NCBI RefSeq assembly: GCF_002096335.1
Contig: NZ_NCUW01000030.1
Location: 248,001-312,000 of the forward strand
DNA from: Streptococcus oralis subsp. dentisani
GTDB lineage: Bacteria; Bacillota; Bacilli; Lactobacillales; Streptococcaceae
DNA: 64,000 nucleotides
Reading direction: 5' to 3'
Shown: piece by piece, positions 10,011 through 19,090 of the stretch
Layout of the letters: every line of letters begins with the position of its first letter
Numbering within the stretch: the stretch's first letter is position 1
Made by a program: the position numbers and the translations under genes
Notes under the pieces: generated by a model
What the model saw: the letters and a program-made list of their open reading frames with translations, nothing else
What the model was told of the DNA's origin: nothing
Database searches by the model: none

Positions 10011-11232
10011 AGTCTTTATAGGATACAATACCAATGATGGTATCTACTGCGCGCTCCATAGTTTGAAGGCTGACGTATTCAAAACGACCGTGCATGTTTT
10101 CACCACCAGCAAAGATATTTGGAGTTGGAATTCCCATGAAGGAAATCTTAGAACCATCTGTTCCACCACGAATTGGTTCAATGATTGGCGTGATTCCCAG
10201 ATCTTCCATTACGGCTTTGGCAATGGTAACGGGTGTCATGTCTTTCTCGATGACTTCTTTCATATTGTAGTACTGGTCTGTCAGACTCAAGGTTACTCTA
10301 TTATTCCCAAGCTTTTGATTCATCTTATCAGCAATGTCCCGCATGGTTTCCTTACGAGCTTCAAAGGCATCTTTTTCAAAGTCTCGAATGATATAGCTTG
10401 CACGCGCCTCCTCGACACTACCTGACACATCCATAAGATGATAGAAACCTTGGTAACCATCTGTCAGCTCTGGTCGGTCGTTCTCAGGAAGTTGATTATG
10501 AAAATCAATCGCCAGCTGAAGGGCATTGACCATCTGTCCTTTGGCAGTACCAGGGTGGACATTACGCCCTTGGAAATGGAGCTCAGCGCCAGCTGCTGAG
10601 AAAGTCTCGTACTGGAGTTCCCCTAGTGGTCCTCCGTCAACAGTGTAGGCGAAATCAACATCAAAATCTTTAGCATCGAATTTGTTAGCACCAACGCCAA
10701 TTTCTTCATCTGGACCAAAACCAACTCGAATTTCACAATGCTTGATTTCGGGATGAGCAGCCAGGTATTCGATAGCAGTCATAATTTCAGCAATCCCAGA
10801 CTTGTCATCAGCACCTAGCAAGGTCGTGCCATCAGTTGTGATAAGCGTTTGGCCATGATATTTTTCAAGGCTCTTGAAATCAGCAGGATCGAGTTTAAAT
10901 CCAGAATCACCCAAGTCGATAGCTCCACCATCGTAATTTTCGATGACTTGCGGCTTCACCCCTTCAGCATTAAAATCAGCAGTATCCATGTGGGAGATGA
11001 AGCCAATTTTGCGAGTGAGATTTGGATCGTTAGCTGGTAAGGTACCAATAGCAAAACCATTTGGCAGATAGTAAACATTTTGCAGGCCGACACGTTTCAT
11101 TTCAGGGATAAGAATATTGGTCGCAAAATCTACCTGGCTTTGCGTACTTGGAGTAGTAGTAGAGTGTTCATCAGAACGCGTATTGACCTTAACGTAGGTC
11201 AGAAAACGTTCCAAAAGGTTGGGATAAGTCAT
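10009..11232 (-). CDS. pepT: peptidase T (tripeptidase)
   Basis: A cytoplasmic M20-family zinc aminotripeptidase that releases the N-terminal residue of tripeptides during peptide nutrition. The 407-residue length is typical. Metal and catalytic motifs are visible in order: [33 protein letters not shown], and a C-terminal ENMHGRFEY that carries the last His ligand. The ATG is preceded by AAAGGAG. A minus-strand extended -10 (TGATACAAT) lies about 25 bases upstream of the start. Confidence 0.97.
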   Translation of the reverse strand: MTYPNLLERFLTYVKVNTRSDEHSTTTPSTQSQVDFATNILIPEMKRVGLQNVYYLPNGFAIGTLPANDPNLTRKIGFISHMDTADFNAEGVKPQVIENYDGGAIDLGDSGFKLDPADFKSLEKYHGQTLITTDGTTLLGADDKSGIAEIMTAIEYLAAHPEIKHCEIRVGFGPDEEIGVGANKFDAKDFDVDFAYTVDGGPLGELQYETFSAAGAELHFQGRNVHPGTAKGQMVNALQLAIDFHNQLPENDRPELTDGYQGFYHLMDVSGSVEEARASYIIRDFEKDAFEARKETMRDIADKMNQKLGNNRVTLSLTDQYYNMKEVIEKDMTPVTIAKAVMEDLGITPIIEPIRGGTDGSKISFMGIPTPNIFAGGENMHGRFEYVSLQTMERAVDTIIGIVSYKD

Positions 11233-11258
11233 AAAAACTCCTTTAATATCATTTTTTC

Positions 11259-11267
11259 ATTGTATCA
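11259..11267 (-). promoter_or_regulatory. pepT extended -10 promoter
   Basis: On the minus strand TGATACAAT (TG plus one base plus TACAAT) lies about 27 bases upstream of the pepT ATG. No clear -35 is needed for this class. Confidence 0.5.
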
Positions 11268-11340
11268 TAGAATGGAGAGAAAGACAAAGAGAAGTAAATA
11301 AAAAAAAATGAATGAAAGCGTTTATTTATTATATATTTCA

Positions 11341-11349
11341 TGGTAGAAT
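11341..11349 (+). promoter_or_regulatory. hemH extended -10 promoter
   Basis: TGGTAGAAT (TG, one base, TAGAAT) lies about 33 bases upstream of the hemH ATG. The -35 region is AT-rich with no good match. Confidence 0.5.
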
Positions 11350-11382
11350 GGTAATTGAAAAAAACATCACAAGGACATATCA

Positions 11383-12477
11383 ATGAAAAAAGCAATTTTA
11401 ATGATGACATTTGGTTCGCCAGAAGAGATCACCTTTGAGAGTGTAGCAGAATTCTTTACAAACATTCGTCGTGGAGTTAGACCCCAAGATCACGAGATTC
11501 AGACTCTCTATGACAACTATGTCCTTATCGGTGGGACACCCTTGCAGCGTATTACACGTGAGGAGGTTGATTTAGTCAAGGAACGTTTAGGCGAGGAGTA
11601 CGGTATCTACTTTGCCAACAAATTTTCTCGTCCCTTTATTCCAGACGTAATCAAGCAGATGGAAGCAGATGGTGTTGAAGAATGTATCTGCTTGATTTTG
11701 GAACCTCATTATTCTTTTTACTCAGTCATGGGGTATGAAAAGTTTCTGGAAAGCCAGCAGATCCGATTTTTAGTCATTAAGGACTGGTATCAACAACAGG
11801 CTTTGCTGGACTTTTGGACAGATGAGATTAGCAAAATTTTACGGAACGATGTGGGAGAAGAGTCCTTTAAGGTAATCTTCTCAGCCCATAGTGTTCCAAT
11901 TTTTGCCTTAGACTTTGGAGATCCTTATATCGATCAAATTTTCGATAATAGCAAGCTAATCGCTGAACAACTCGGCCTAACAGCCGACCAGTATACCAAT
12001 ACTTGGCAGAGCGAAAGCGATATTGGAATCCCTTGGATCAAGCCAGATGTACTCGAGTATTTGAGAGAACAGAAACAACATCCAGAGCATTATATTTTTG
12101 TACCGATTAGCTTTATCAGTGAACATATTGAAGTTCTTTTTGATAATGATGTAGAATGTTATGAGTTATGTCAAGAATTAGGGGTAAATTATCATCGCCC
12201 ACCAATGCCAAATACAGATTTTCGTTTAATTGATGCTTTAGTTGATACTGTGAGGGACAATGAACAAAAAGAATTTAAGGAATTTCTCCCAGAAGAAGAA
12301 ACCTTTGATGAATTAGCTCCTTCAGCAACCACTAAGGATATTATGGAGGAAACAGACGATCTCCAAATGCCAGAATTTGTGAAAAAACTGATTGAGAAAA
12401 AAGGCCGTGAAAATGTGAAGATGCCTTACTTAATTAAAAAAATGCTAGAAAAGGCAGGTAAGTTGCCGAAAGACTAA
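11383..12477 (+). CDS. hemH: ferrochelatase family protein (coproporphyrin III ferrochelatase type)
   Basis: Ferrochelatases insert Fe2+ into a porphyrin. Gram-positive HemH/CpfC acts on coproporphyrin III. The product (364 residues) has the family signature FSAHSVP with catalytic His169, and the conserved acidic motif [10 protein letters not shown] (Glu247). The C-terminal ~70 residues after NEQKEFKEF are highly charged and extend past the usual ~310-residue core. No other heme-synthesis gene is in the window and streptococci generally lack the pathway, so the in vivo substrate is unclear. It is monocistronic, with its own promoter and a two-way terminator. Confidence 0.92.
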   Translation: MKKAILMMTFGSPEEITFESVAEFFTNIRRGVRPQDHEIQTLYDNYVLIGGTPLQRITREEVDLVKERLGEEYGIYFANKFSRPFIPDVIKQMEADGVEECICLILEPHYSFYSVMGYEKFLESQQIRFLVIKDWYQQQALLDFWTDEISKILRNDVGEESFKVIFSAHSVPIFALDFGDPYIDQIFDNSKLIAEQLGLTADQYTNTWQSESDIGIPWIKPDVLEYLREQKQHPEHYIFVPISFISEHIEVLFDNDVECYELCQELGVNYHRPPMPNTDFRLIDALVDTVRDNEQKEFKEFLPEEETFDELAPSATTKDIMEETDDLQMPEFVKKLIEKKGRENVKMPYLIKKMLEKAGKLPKD

Positions 12478-12480
12478 AGA

Positions 12481-12514
12481 AAAAAGGATTTAGCATGAAG
12501 CTAGATCCTTTTTT
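12481..12514. terminator. two-way terminator between hemH and mscL
   Basis: AAAAAGGATTTAGC and GCTAGATCCTTTTTT form a stem with one mismatch around ATGAA. A's and T's flank both sides, so it serves both convergent genes. Confidence 0.85.
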
Positions 12515-12517
12515 GTC

Positions 12518-12904
12518 TTATTTTTTCTCAAGAAGAGCTTTGATTTCTTGAAGAACTTCAAGTTCAGTTGGAGCAGCAGGTGCTTCCTCAACCACTTCCT
12601 CTTTCTTACGAAGGTTTTGAGCTTTTTCAATACCTTTGATAACGAAGAAGAGAACTGTACCCACAACAAGGAAGTTGATGACAGCGCTCAAGAAGCTACC
12701 GTAACCAACACCATTCCATGAAAGCTCAGCGATACGCTCAACATTCGCAGCTTTCAAAGCTGGGTTTAAGATAAGTGGAGTGATGATATCATTTACAAGT
12801 GAAGTAACGATAGCACCAAAAGCAGAGGCAATGATCACACCGACAGCGAGGTCAACGACATTACCACGAAGCAAAAATTCTTTAAAATCTTTTAACATTT
12901 TCAT
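12518..12904 (-). CDS. mscL: large-conductance mechanosensitive channel MscL
   Basis: A homopentameric membrane channel that opens under extreme membrane tension and releases solutes on osmotic downshock. The 128-residue product has the N-terminal amphipathic segment (KDFKEFLLRGNVVDLAVG) and TM1 with the Gly/Ala gate pattern VIIASAFGAIVTSLV. TM2 is NFLVVGTVLFFVIKG, and a charged helix follows at the C-terminus. AAGGA lies 5 bases before the first ATG; a second in-frame ATG is at codon 3. It shares its terminator with hemH. Confidence 0.96.
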   Translation of the reverse strand: MKMLKDFKEFLLRGNVVDLAVGVIIASAFGAIVTSLVNDIITPLILNPALKAANVERIAELSWNGVGYGSFLSAVINFLVVGTVLFFVIKGIEKAQNLRKKEEVVEEAPAAPTELEVLQEIKALLEKK

Positions 12905-12975
12905 AAAATCCTTTCATAAAATCATGTTATATTATATCTTAAATAGCTATATAATGCAACTCTAATGCTTATGAT

Positions 12976-13413
12976 TTAAGACACTTTTTTAAAGATATAT
13001 GATTTACTAAATATATAATTGAGAATGATAATCAAGATTTGAGCAATCAGAGTTTCGATGGTATTAACCCTATCTATATTCTGTTCAACAAACTGACCAA
13101 TAATATTGGGATAAGATGTAACGAAAATATAAGTTAAAAGAACGTCCAAACCAAGAGTAGAGAGCCGTGCTAAGAAAAATTTAGCCAGACGGATTGCCCA
13201 ATTTTTTCTCTCTTGTTTAAAAACAAATGCATCATTAGTGATAAAGGCAAAAAGAATAGCAATAATATTTGCGAGTATGGTTGCTAGGACTTCTTGATGG
13301 CTGATACGGTAGATAGCTAAACGTGATAAAATTGAGACCAGAGTAGTAGCACCACCAAAAAATAAGTAGGAGAGAATCTCGTTATCAAAGAAAGCTTTTA
13401 TTTGATTTTTCAT
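12976..13413 (-). CDS. GtrA-family membrane protein
   Basis: GtrA proteins are small four-helix membrane proteins thought to help move lipid-linked sugars across the membrane for wall or teichoic acid glycosylation. The product (145 residues from MKNQIKAFF) has four hydrophobic segments, including YLFFGGATTLVSILSRLAIY and ILIIILNYIFSKSYIF. A start 24 bases upstream (13437) is possible, giving 153 residues. I prefer 13413 because an extended -10 (TGCTATACT) ends only 7 bases before it, so the message would begin at or near the ATG. Neither start has a Shine-Dalgarno site. The gene is divergent from queT. Confidence 0.82.
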   Translation of the reverse strand: MKNQIKAFFDNEILSYLFFGGATTLVSILSRLAIYRISHQEVLATILANIIAILFAFITNDAFVFKQERKNWAIRLAKFFLARLSTLGLDVLLTYIFVTSYPNIIGQFVEQNIDRVNTIETLIAQILIIILNYIFSKSYIFKKVS

Positions 13414-13419
13414 GATTTT

Positions 13420-13452
13420 AGTATAGCATAAAGTCATATATTGTGCTATACT
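13420..13452. promoter_or_regulatory. divergent extended -10 promoters forming an inverted repeat
   Basis: AGTATAGCA at 13420-13428 and TGCTATACT at 13444-13452 are exact inverted copies separated by 15 bases. Each reads as an extended -10 element (TGCTATACT) on its strand, the minus one facing the GtrA gene and the plus one facing the preQ1 riboswitch and queT. Confidence 0.65.
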
Positions 13453-13457
13453 GGTAA

Positions 13458-13533
13458 GGTTGATTCACTCAACCCTTGGTGCTTAGCTTCTTTCACCAAG
13501 CATATTTTACGCGGGAAACCGCCAAAGGAGAGA
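13458..13533 (+). promoter_or_regulatory. preQ1-II riboswitch (COG4708 motif)
   Basis: The leader starts with a small hairpin, GGTTGA/TCAACC (13458-13474, the optional P0 stem). The class II core follows from 13475: the CTTGGTG and CACCAAG arms enclosing CTTAGCTTCTTT, then CATATTTTACGCGG, the GCGG-GAAA-CCGC hairpin and AAAGGAG. The class is known almost only from streptococci and lactococci upstream of COG4708 (queT). The ribosome binding site lies inside the 3' part of the aptamer, so preQ1 binding should block translation. Confidence 0.95.
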
Positions 13534-13535
13534 AC

Positions 13536-14045
13536 ATGAAAAATTTAACTGTTCGTGACATGGCAGATATTGCTATTGTTGCTGCTATCTATGTGGTTTT
13601 GACCATTACCCCACCACTAAATGCTATTAGCTACGGTGCTTACCAGTTCCGTATTTCTGAGATGATGAATTTTCTAGCCTTTTACAATCCTAAATATATC
13701 ATCGGTGTGACGATTGGTTGTATGATTGCTAATTTCTTTAGCTTTGGTCTAATAGATGTCTTTGTCGGTGGAGGTTCTACCCTAGTTTTCCTAAGTCTAG
13801 GTGTATGGCTCTTTAACAAATACAAAAATGATTATTTGTTCAATGGTTTGATTCGTAAAGATCATTTCTTCTTTTCAATCCTCTTTTCAATTTCAATGAT
13901 TACCATTGCAGCTGAACTTCATATCGTTGCAGAGGCCCCATTCTTCTTCACATGGTTCTCTACGGGGATTGGAGAGTTTGCATCACTTATCGTGGGTGCG
14001 ATTTTGATCAATAAACTGGGACAGCAAATCGATCTAACAAAATAA
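13536..14045 (+). CDS. queT: queuosine precursor transporter QueT
   Basis: The substrate-specific membrane subunit (ECF type) for uptake of the queuosine precursor preQ1; also called COG4708 or DUF988. The product has 169 residues with about five to six hydrophobic segments, beginning MKNLTVRDMADIAIVAAIY. The frame is open further upstream to 13476, but that part is the riboswitch; the ATG at 13536 follows AAAGGAG by 5 bases and is the true start. Regulation is by the preQ1-II element just upstream, which also supports the transport substrate. Confidence 0.95.
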   Translation: MKNLTVRDMADIAIVAAIYVVLTITPPLNAISYGAYQFRISEMMNFLAFYNPKYIIGVTIGCMIANFFSFGLIDVFVGGGSTLVFLSLGVWLFNKYKNDYLFNGLIRKDHFFFSILFSISMITIAAELHIVAEAPFFFTWFSTGIGEFASLIVGAILINKLGQQIDLTK

Positions 14046-14054
14046 GAAGTTTAT

Positions 14055-14087
14055 AAGCTAGATTCTTAATAAATCTAGCTTTTTTTA
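14055..14087 (+). terminator. queT terminator
   Basis: AAGCTAGATT pairs exactly with AATCTAGCTT around a 7-base loop, followed by seven T's. Confidence 0.9.
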
Positions 14088-14111
14088 TTCCATAAAATTA
14101 AAAGAGAGCGC

Positions 14112-14140
14112 TTGACAAGAACATAGAACTATAGTATACT
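14112..14140 (+). promoter_or_regulatory. tRNA-Thr promoter
   Basis: TTGACA at 14112-14117, exactly 17 bases, then TATACT at 14135-14140, about 10 bases before the tRNA. Confidence 0.85.
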
Positions 14141-14150
14141 TTTTAGGTAA

Positions 14151-14223
14151 GCTGATTTAGCTCAGTTGGCAGAGCGCATCCATGGTAAGGATGAGGTCGC
14201 CGGTTCAATCCCGGCAATTAGCA
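14151..14223 (+). tRNA. tRNA-Thr (anticodon GGT)
   Basis: A 73-base cloverleaf. The acceptor stem GCTGATT/AATTAGC is paired throughout with one G-U, and the discriminator is A. The D arm contains AGCTCAGTTGGCAGAGC. The anticodon stem CATCC/GGATG holds loop ATGGTAA with anticodon GGT, which reads ACC and ACU. The T arm contains GGTTCAATCC. CCA is not encoded. It has its own promoter. Confidence 0.95.
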
Positions 14224-14235
14224 TGATAGAAACGA

Positions 14236-14261
14236 AATAACCTTGGGAAACCAAGGTTATT
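14236..14261 (+). terminator. hairpin after tRNA-Thr
   Basis: AATAACCTTGG pairs perfectly with CCAAGGTTATT around a GAAA tetraloop. Only a short T-rich tail follows, so it may be a terminator or a processing/stability hairpin. Confidence 0.65.
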
Positions 14262-14301
14262 CTTGTACACTTGTATAAATGAAGTTAAAGAGTTTTGGCT
14301 G

Positions 14302-14330
14302 TTGACAAAAGTGACTCTATCTAGTAGAAT
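14302..14330 (+). promoter_or_regulatory. promoter of the asd-type RNA
   Basis: TTGACA at 14302-14307, 17 bases, TAGAAT at 14325-14330; predicted start near 14337. Confidence 0.85.
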
Positions 14331-14336
14331 AGTAGT

Positions 14337-14478
14337 TGCGATGAGTCGATAGGTAGTCTTCAGACTACTATTGAGCATAAGGAGGTCATAACGCAGGAGC
14401 GGACCTTGATGAGTTGTGTGAACCTGCTCATCACATGAAGATGCCTCTTAGTCCCTGGTCAATGACTAGGGATTTTTA
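14337..14478 (+). ncRNA. structured small RNA upstream of asd (asd RNA motif)
   Basis: A region of about 140 bases with no open frame, bounded by a consensus promoter and a strong terminator. It contains several hairpins: GGTAGTC/GACTACT near 14352-14370, the arms GATGAG near 14409 and CTCATC near 14428, and others. This fits the asd RNA motif, a conserved RNA found upstream of asd in Streptococcus and detected as a free transcript. The final hairpin CCCTGGTC/GACTAGGG (14453-14471) with T's ends the RNA before asd, which has its own -10. It is therefore more likely a free-standing RNA than an asd leader. The function is unknown. Confidence 0.78.
14453..14477 (+). terminator. terminator of the asd-type RNA
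   Basis: CCCTGGTC/GACTAGGG around AAT with one G-U pair, followed by five T's. Confidence 0.85.
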
Positions 14479-14506
14479 GTTTTCAGAAAATATAGTCTAA
14501 AAATGC

Positions 14507-14535
14507 TTTTCAATTTCTGGAAAAAGTAGTATAAT
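14507..14535 (+). promoter_or_regulatory. asd promoter
   Basis: TATAAT at 14530-14535, with a weak -35 (TTTTCA, 14507-14512) 17 bases upstream. It lies between the small RNA terminator and asd. Confidence 0.65.
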
Positions 14536-14580
14536 ACATCTATTATAGAAATTTTTAGAAAATTCCGAAAGAGGTTATTT

Positions 14581-15657
14581 ATGGGATATACAGTTGCTGT
14601 AGTCGGCGCGACAGGTGCTGTCGGAGCTCAGATGATAAAAATGTTGGAAGAATCAACACTTCCAATTGATAAAATCCGTTACCTTGCTTCTGCACGTTCA
14701 GCAGGCAAAACTTTGAAATTTAAAGACCAAGATATTACGATTGAAGAAACGACTGAGACCGCTTTTGAGGATGTTGATATTGCACTCTTCTCAGCAGGTG
14801 GTTCGACATCAGCTAAGTATGCACCATACGCAGTTCAAGCTGGATCGGTAGTAGTAGATAATACATCTTATTTCCGTCAAAATCCGGATGTTCCTTTGGT
14901 TGTACCAGAGGTCAATGCTCATGCACTTGATGCCCACAACGGGATTATTGCCTGCCCTAACTGTTCAACAATCCAAATGATGGTAGCGCTTGAACCTGTC
15001 CGTCAAAAATGGGGCTTGGACCGTATCATCGTTTCAACTTACCAAGCCGTTTCTGGTGCTGGTATGGGAGCGATTCTTGAAACACAACGTGAACTTCGTG
15101 AAGTCTTGAATGATGGTGTAAATCCACGTGATTTGCATGCGGAAATCTTGCCTTCAGGTGGTGACAAGAAACACTATCCTATCGCCTTTAACGCTCTTCC
15201 ACAAATCGATGTCTTTACTGACAATGATTATACTTACGAAGAGATGAAGATGACTAAGGAAACTAAGAAAATCATGGAAGATGACAGCATTGCAGTATCT
15301 GCAACCTGTGTTCGTATTCCAGTCTTGTCAGCTCACTCTGAGTCTGTTTATATCGAAACAAAAGAAGTGGCTCCAATTGAAGAAGTAAAAGCAGCTATCG
15401 CAGCCTTCCCAGGTGCAGTTCTGGAGGATGACGTAGCTCATCAAATCTACCCTCAAGCCGTCAATGCAGTAGGTTCACGTGATACCTTTGTTGGTCGTAT
15501 CCGTAAAGACCTAGATGCAGAAAAAGGAATCCACATGTGGGTTGTTTCAGACAACCTTCTCAAAGGTGCTGCTTGGAACTCTGTACAGATCGCAGAAACG
15601 CTTCATGAACGTGGATTGGTTCGTCCAACAGCTGAATTGAAATTTGAATTAAGATAG
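14581..15657 (+). CDS. asd: aspartate-semialdehyde dehydrogenase
   Basis: Reduces aspartyl-phosphate to aspartate semialdehyde with NADPH, the branch point to lysine/diaminopimelate, threonine and methionine. The 358-residue product has the N-terminal nucleotide motif [10 protein letters not shown]. The catalytic Cys is in [10 protein letters not shown] (Cys128 is the nucleophile position). SGAGMGA and the C-terminal His-containing LSAHSESV segment are also typical. An AAAGAGG site lies 6 bases upstream of the ATG. dapA follows after 55 bases, giving an asd-dapA unit for lysine/peptidoglycan precursors. Confidence 0.97.
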   Translation: MGYTVAVVGATGAVGAQMIKMLEESTLPIDKIRYLASARSAGKTLKFKDQDITIEETTETAFEDVDIALFSAGGSTSAKYAPYAVQAGSVVVDNTSYFRQNPDVPLVVPEVNAHALDAHNGIIACPNCSTIQMMVALEPVRQKWGLDRIIVSTYQAVSGAGMGAILETQRELREVLNDGVNPRDLHAEILPSGGDKKHYPIAFNALPQIDVFTDNDYTYEEMKMTKETKKIMEDDSIAVSATCVRIPVLSAHSESVYIETKEVAPIEEVKAAIAAFPGAVLEDDVAHQIYPQAVNAVGSRDTFVGRIRKDLDAEKGIHMWVVSDNLLKGAAWNSVQIAETLHERGLVRPTAELKFELR

Positions 15658-15712
15658 TCATATCGTTTAGGAGTTCAGATGAACTCCTTCTTTGAAATAG
15701 AGAGGTATTTTC

Positions 15713-16648
15713 ATGTCTTATCAAGATTTAAAAGAGTGTAAAATCATCACGGCCTTTATTACCCCTTTCCATGAGGATGGTTCCATCAACTTTGATGCCA
15801 TTCCAGCCCTTATAGAGCATTTGTTAGCCCACCATACGGATGGTATTTTGCTAGCTGGAACTACAGCTGAGAGTCCGACTTTGACTCACGATGAAGAGTT
15901 GGAGATTTTTACTGCTGTACAAAAAGTGGTCAATGGACGGGTTCCTTTGATTGCGGGTGTGGGTACCAATGATACGCGAGACTCTATCGAGTTTGTCAAA
16001 GAAGTAGCAGAATTTGGTGGTTTTGCTGCTGGGCTCGCTATCGTTCCATACTACAATAAACCATCACAAGAAGGTATGTACCAGCACTTTAAGGCTATTG
16101 CTGATGCCTCAGATTTGCCGATTATCATTTATAACATTCCAGGGCGTGTGGTTGTCGAATTGACTCCTGAGACCATGCTTCGCTTGGCTGATCATCCTAA
16201 TATCATCGGTGTTAAAGAATGTACCAGTTTGGCAAATATGGCTTACTTGATTGAACACAAGCCAGAGGAGTTTTTGATTTATACTGGTGAAGATGGTGAT
16301 GCCTTCCATGCTATGAACCTTGGTGCGGATGGGGTTATTTCTGTTGCCTCTCATACAAATGGAGATGAGATGCACGAGATGTTCACTGCCATTGCAGAAA
16401 GCGATATGAAGAAAGCAGCAGCTATTCAGCGTAAATTCATTCCTAAGGTCAATGCTCTCTTCTCTTATCCAAGTCCTGCACCAGTTAAGGCAGTTCTGAA
16501 CTACATGGGATTTGCGGCTGGACCAACTCGTCTACCTCTAGTTCCAGCACCAGAGGAAGATGCCAAACGTATTATCAAAGTTGTAGTAGATGGCGACTAC
16601 GAAGCGACAAAGGCAACTGTAACAGGTGTCCTAAGACCAGATTACTAA
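15713..16648 (+). CDS. dapA: 4-hydroxy-tetrahydrodipicolinate synthase
   Basis: Condenses pyruvate with aspartate semialdehyde, the first committed step of lysine synthesis; here it directly follows the enzyme that makes its substrate. The 311-residue TIM-barrel protein shows the Schiff-base Lys168 in IGVKECTS, Tyr140 in IIIYNIPGR, and the GTTAESPTL substrate motif, matching the family. An AGAGG site lies 8 bases before the ATG. A two-way terminator is shared with mnmE. Confidence 0.97.
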   Translation: MSYQDLKECKIITAFITPFHEDGSINFDAIPALIEHLLAHHTDGILLAGTTAESPTLTHDEELEIFTAVQKVVNGRVPLIAGVGTNDTRDSIEFVKEVAEFGGFAAGLAIVPYYNKPSQEGMYQHFKAIADASDLPIIIYNIPGRVVVELTPETMLRLADHPNIIGVKECTSLANMAYLIEHKPEEFLIYTGEDGDAFHAMNLGADGVISVASHTNGDEMHEMFTAIAESDMKKAAAIQRKFIPKVNALFSYPSPAPVKAVLNYMGFAAGPTRLPLVPAPEEDAKRIIKVVVDGDYEATKATVTGVLRPDY

Positions 16649-16656
16649 CGAATAGA

Positions 16657-16690
16657 AAATCCATGATCTAAGGATCATGGATTTCTTATT
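16657..16690. terminator. two-way terminator between dapA and mnmE
   Basis: AAATCCATGATC pairs exactly with GATCATGGATTT around TAAG, with T-rich sequence on one side and A-rich on the other. Confidence 0.85.
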
Positions 16691-18059
16691 TTCCTAAACA
16701 GAATTGACTAAAAAGTTGAGTGATGAGTTCATCTGGAGCAGCCTCACCTGTGATTTCTCCGAGAATTTCCCAAGTACGAGTCAAATCTACTTGAAGCAAA
16801 TCAACTGGCATCCCTAGTTCAAGACCTTCGTTTACAGCTTGTAGGCTTTCAACAGCCTTCTCAATCAAGGAAATATGACGGGCATTAGACAAGTAAGTAG
16901 CATCTTGTTCGACCAAACCAGCATTTTCAAAGAAGAGGTTGTTGATTCTCTCTTCAATCTTATCGATATTTTGGTTTTTAAGAACTGAAATACGGATAAC
17001 ATCTTCAGGAAGTTCCGAAGTTTCAATTGCTTCTGGTAGGTCAGTTTTATTAAGAAGAATAATAAGATTAGTATCCTGGCTAATTTCTAAGAGTTGACGA
17101 TCTTGGGCGGTCAGTGGTTCGCTGGCATTTAGCACCAGTAGAACCAAGTCAGCTTCCTTGAGGGCTTTTTTGGAACGCTCAACACCGATTTGTTCGACGA
17201 TGTCATCTGTGTCACGGATTCCAGCTGTGTCAATCAATTTAAGAGGAACACCGTTGATGTTGACGTATTCTTCGATGACATCTCGTGTAGTACCAGCGAT
17301 GTCAGTCACAATTGCCTTGTCTTCACGCAAGAGGTTGTTGAGAAGGCTAGATTTTCCAACGTTGGGACGGCCGATGATGGCTGTGGATATTCCTTCGCGA
17401 AGGATTTTACCGCGACGGGCTGTTCTAAGGAGATTAGTTAGTAATTGTTCAAACTCCATTGTCTTCTCTCGGACAACTGCAGTAGTAGCTTCCTCAACAT
17501 CGTCATACTCAGGATAGTCGATATTGACCTCAACTTGGGCAAGTGTATTGAGGATTTCTTGGCGAGTATTATTGATAAGATCAGAGAGGGAACCATCTAG
17601 TTGTTTGACCGCAATGTTCATGGCCTTGTCTGTCTTGGCACGGATGATATCCATCACCGCCTCAGCCTGCGTCAAATCCACACGTCCATTTAGGAAGGCG
17701 CGCTTGGTAAATTCTCCAGGTTCTGCCAACCGAGCTCCTTCACGGATAGCTAATTGGAGAATCTCGTTGGTCACCGCAATCCCACCATGAGTGTTGATCT
17801 CAATAATATCCTCACGAGTAAAGGTCTTTGGAGACTTCATAGCCCCAACCATAACCTCGTCCATGACCTTACCAGTTAGAGGATCAACGATGTGTCCGTA
17901 GTTAAGAGTGTGGCTGGCAACCTTGCTTAAGTCTTTACCTTTAAAAATCTTTTGCGCTATAGCAAAACTGTCAGTTCCGCTCAGGCGGACAATCCCAATG
18001 GCCCCTTCTCCAAGAGGAGTAGAAATCGCAGCGATGGTATCAAATTCACGTGTAATCAT
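16686..18059 (-). CDS. mnmE: tRNA uridine-5-carboxymethylaminomethyl(34) synthesis GTPase MnmE
   Basis: With MnmG it modifies the wobble uridine U34 of several tRNAs (cmnm5U). The 457-residue product has the N-terminal folate-binding domain (starting [22 protein letters not shown]) and a central GTPase domain with G1 [10 protein letters not shown]3 DTAGIRDT and G4 NKTD. It ends in the diagnostic CLGK. Length and order are typical. Confidence 0.97.
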   Translation of the reverse strand: MITREFDTIAAISTPLGEGAIGIVRLSGTDSFAIAQKIFKGKDLSKVASHTLNYGHIVDPLTGKVMDEVMVGAMKSPKTFTREDIIEINTHGGIAVTNEILQLAIREGARLAEPGEFTKRAFLNGRVDLTQAEAVMDIIRAKTDKAMNIAVKQLDGSLSDLINNTRQEILNTLAQVEVNIDYPEYDDVEEATTAVVREKTMEFEQLLTNLLRTARRGKILREGISTAIIGRPNVGKSSLLNNLLREDKAIVTDIAGTTRDVIEEYVNINGVPLKLIDTAGIRDTDDIVEQIGVERSKKALKEADLVLLVLNASEPLTAQDRQLLEISQDTNLIILLNKTDLPEAIETSELPEDVIRISVLKNQNIDKIEERINNLFFENAGLVEQDATYLSNARHISLIEKAVESLQAVNEGLELGMPVDLLQVDLTRTWEILGEITGEAAPDELITQLFSQFCLGK

Positions 18060-18161
18060 AATTTTTCCTTATTTATAGCTCATTTCTTGGCAATATTTCC
18101 AAGTTTCTTTTCAAATTGTAACAAATTTAAGCTATTTCTTCAATGGAGGCTACTTGGAGAT

Positions 18162-18190
18162 TGAAAAAGCCTAAGCAATTCTGCTTAAGC
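18162..18190 (-). terminator. tautomerase terminator
   Basis: On the minus strand GCTTAAGCA and TGCTTAGGC pair (one G-U) around GAAT, followed by five T's. It lies directly after the tautomerase stop. Confidence 0.8.
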
Positions 18191-18194
18191 TAGC

Positions 18195-18377
18195 TTATTT
18201 GGTGCGCATTTCTCCTTGAGGGAAATAAGTTCCTTCTGGCATGTCGTTGATAATGATATGGACAGCAGATTGAGGGGCTCCAGTATTACGAACAACAGCT
18301 TCCGTTACTTCCTTAGCAAGAGCTTTCTTTTGCTCGAGCGTGCGTCCTTCAAATAAATCGATGCGTACAAATGGCAT
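18195..18377 (-). CDS. 4-oxalocrotonate tautomerase family protein
   Basis: A small tautomerase of the 2-hydroxymuconate/4-oxalocrotonate superfamily, which uses an N-terminal proline as catalytic base after Met removal. The start at 18377 gives MPFVRIDLFEGRT (60 residues), with Pro in the required second position; a start 15 bases upstream would bury it and is rejected. A GGAGG site lies at a proper distance. An Arg near residue 11-12 fits the substrate-binding position. The physiological substrate in streptococci is not known. Confidence 0.93.
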   Translation of the reverse strand: MPFVRIDLFEGRTLEQKKALAKEVTEAVVRNTGAPQSAVHIIINDMPEGTYFPQGEMRTK

Positions 18378-18449
18378 AATGGTTTCCTCCACTGGTTCTT
18401 GATTTCTTCTATTTTACCACATTTTGCCGTTTAAAGCTTCAGAAAATTA

Positions 18450-18458
18450 TGATATACT
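18450..18458 (+). promoter_or_regulatory. extended -10 promoter of the tdk-prfA operon
   Basis: TGATATACT (TG, one base, TATACT) about 42 bases upstream of tdk. No clear -35. Confidence 0.55.
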
Positions 18459-18499
18459 AGAATATAGCAAAAATTTAGAAATGGACGTGAAATAGAAGC

Positions 18500-19090
18500 A
18501 TGGCACAGTTGTATTATCGTTATGGGACCATGAACTCTGGTAAGACGATTGAGATTTTAAAAGTGGCCTATAACTACGAGGAGCAAGGAAAAGGAGTTGT
18601 GATTATGACTTCTGCTCTGGATACGCGTGACGGTGTTGGCTATGTGTCGAGTCGGATTGGCATGAAACGCCCAGCCATTGCGATTGAGGAAACGACGGAT
18701 ATCTTTGGCTATATCCGTGATTTACCTGAGAACCCCTACTGTGTGCTGGTTGATGAGGCCCAGTTTCTCAAACGTCATCATGTTTACGATCTAGCTCGTA
18801 TTGTTGATGAGTTAGACATCCCTGTAATGGCATTTGGTTTGAAAAATGACTTTCGCAATGAACTATTCGAAGGTTCCAAATACCTTTTGCTTTTAGCAGA
18901 TAAGATTGACGAGATTAAGACCATTTGCCAGTATTGTAAGAAAAAGGCGACTATGGTACTCAGAACCCTAGATGGTAAGCCTACCTATGAGGGAGAACAA
19001 ATTCAGATTGGTGGCAATGAAACCTATATCTCAGTTTGCCGTAAACATTATTTTGCGCCTGAAATCAATAAGGAGAATGAAGAAAAATGA
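18500..19090 (+). CDS. tdk: thymidine kinase
   Basis: Phosphorylates thymidine to dTMP in salvage. The 196-residue product is of type II (TK1-like): P-loop GTMNSGKT at residues 9-16, the acidic motif VLVDEAQFL, and a zinc site with CQYC plus a second pair near CRKH. The stop overlaps the prfA ATG by four bases (ATGA), so the two are coupled. Confidence 0.97.
   Translation: MAQLYYRYGTMNSGKTIEILKVAYNYEEQGKGVVIMTSALDTRDGVGYVSSRIGMKRPAIAIEETTDIFGYIRDLPENPYCVLVDEAQFLKRHHVYDLARIVDELDIPVMAFGLKNDFRNELFEGSKYLLLLADKIDEIKTICQYCKKKATMVLRTLDGKPTYEGEQIQIGGNETYISVCRKHYFAPEINKENEEK

Noticed and set aside
13476..13535. Coding extension of queT upstream of 13536
   Set aside because: Those bases are the preQ1-II riboswitch; the real start follows its AAAGGAG.
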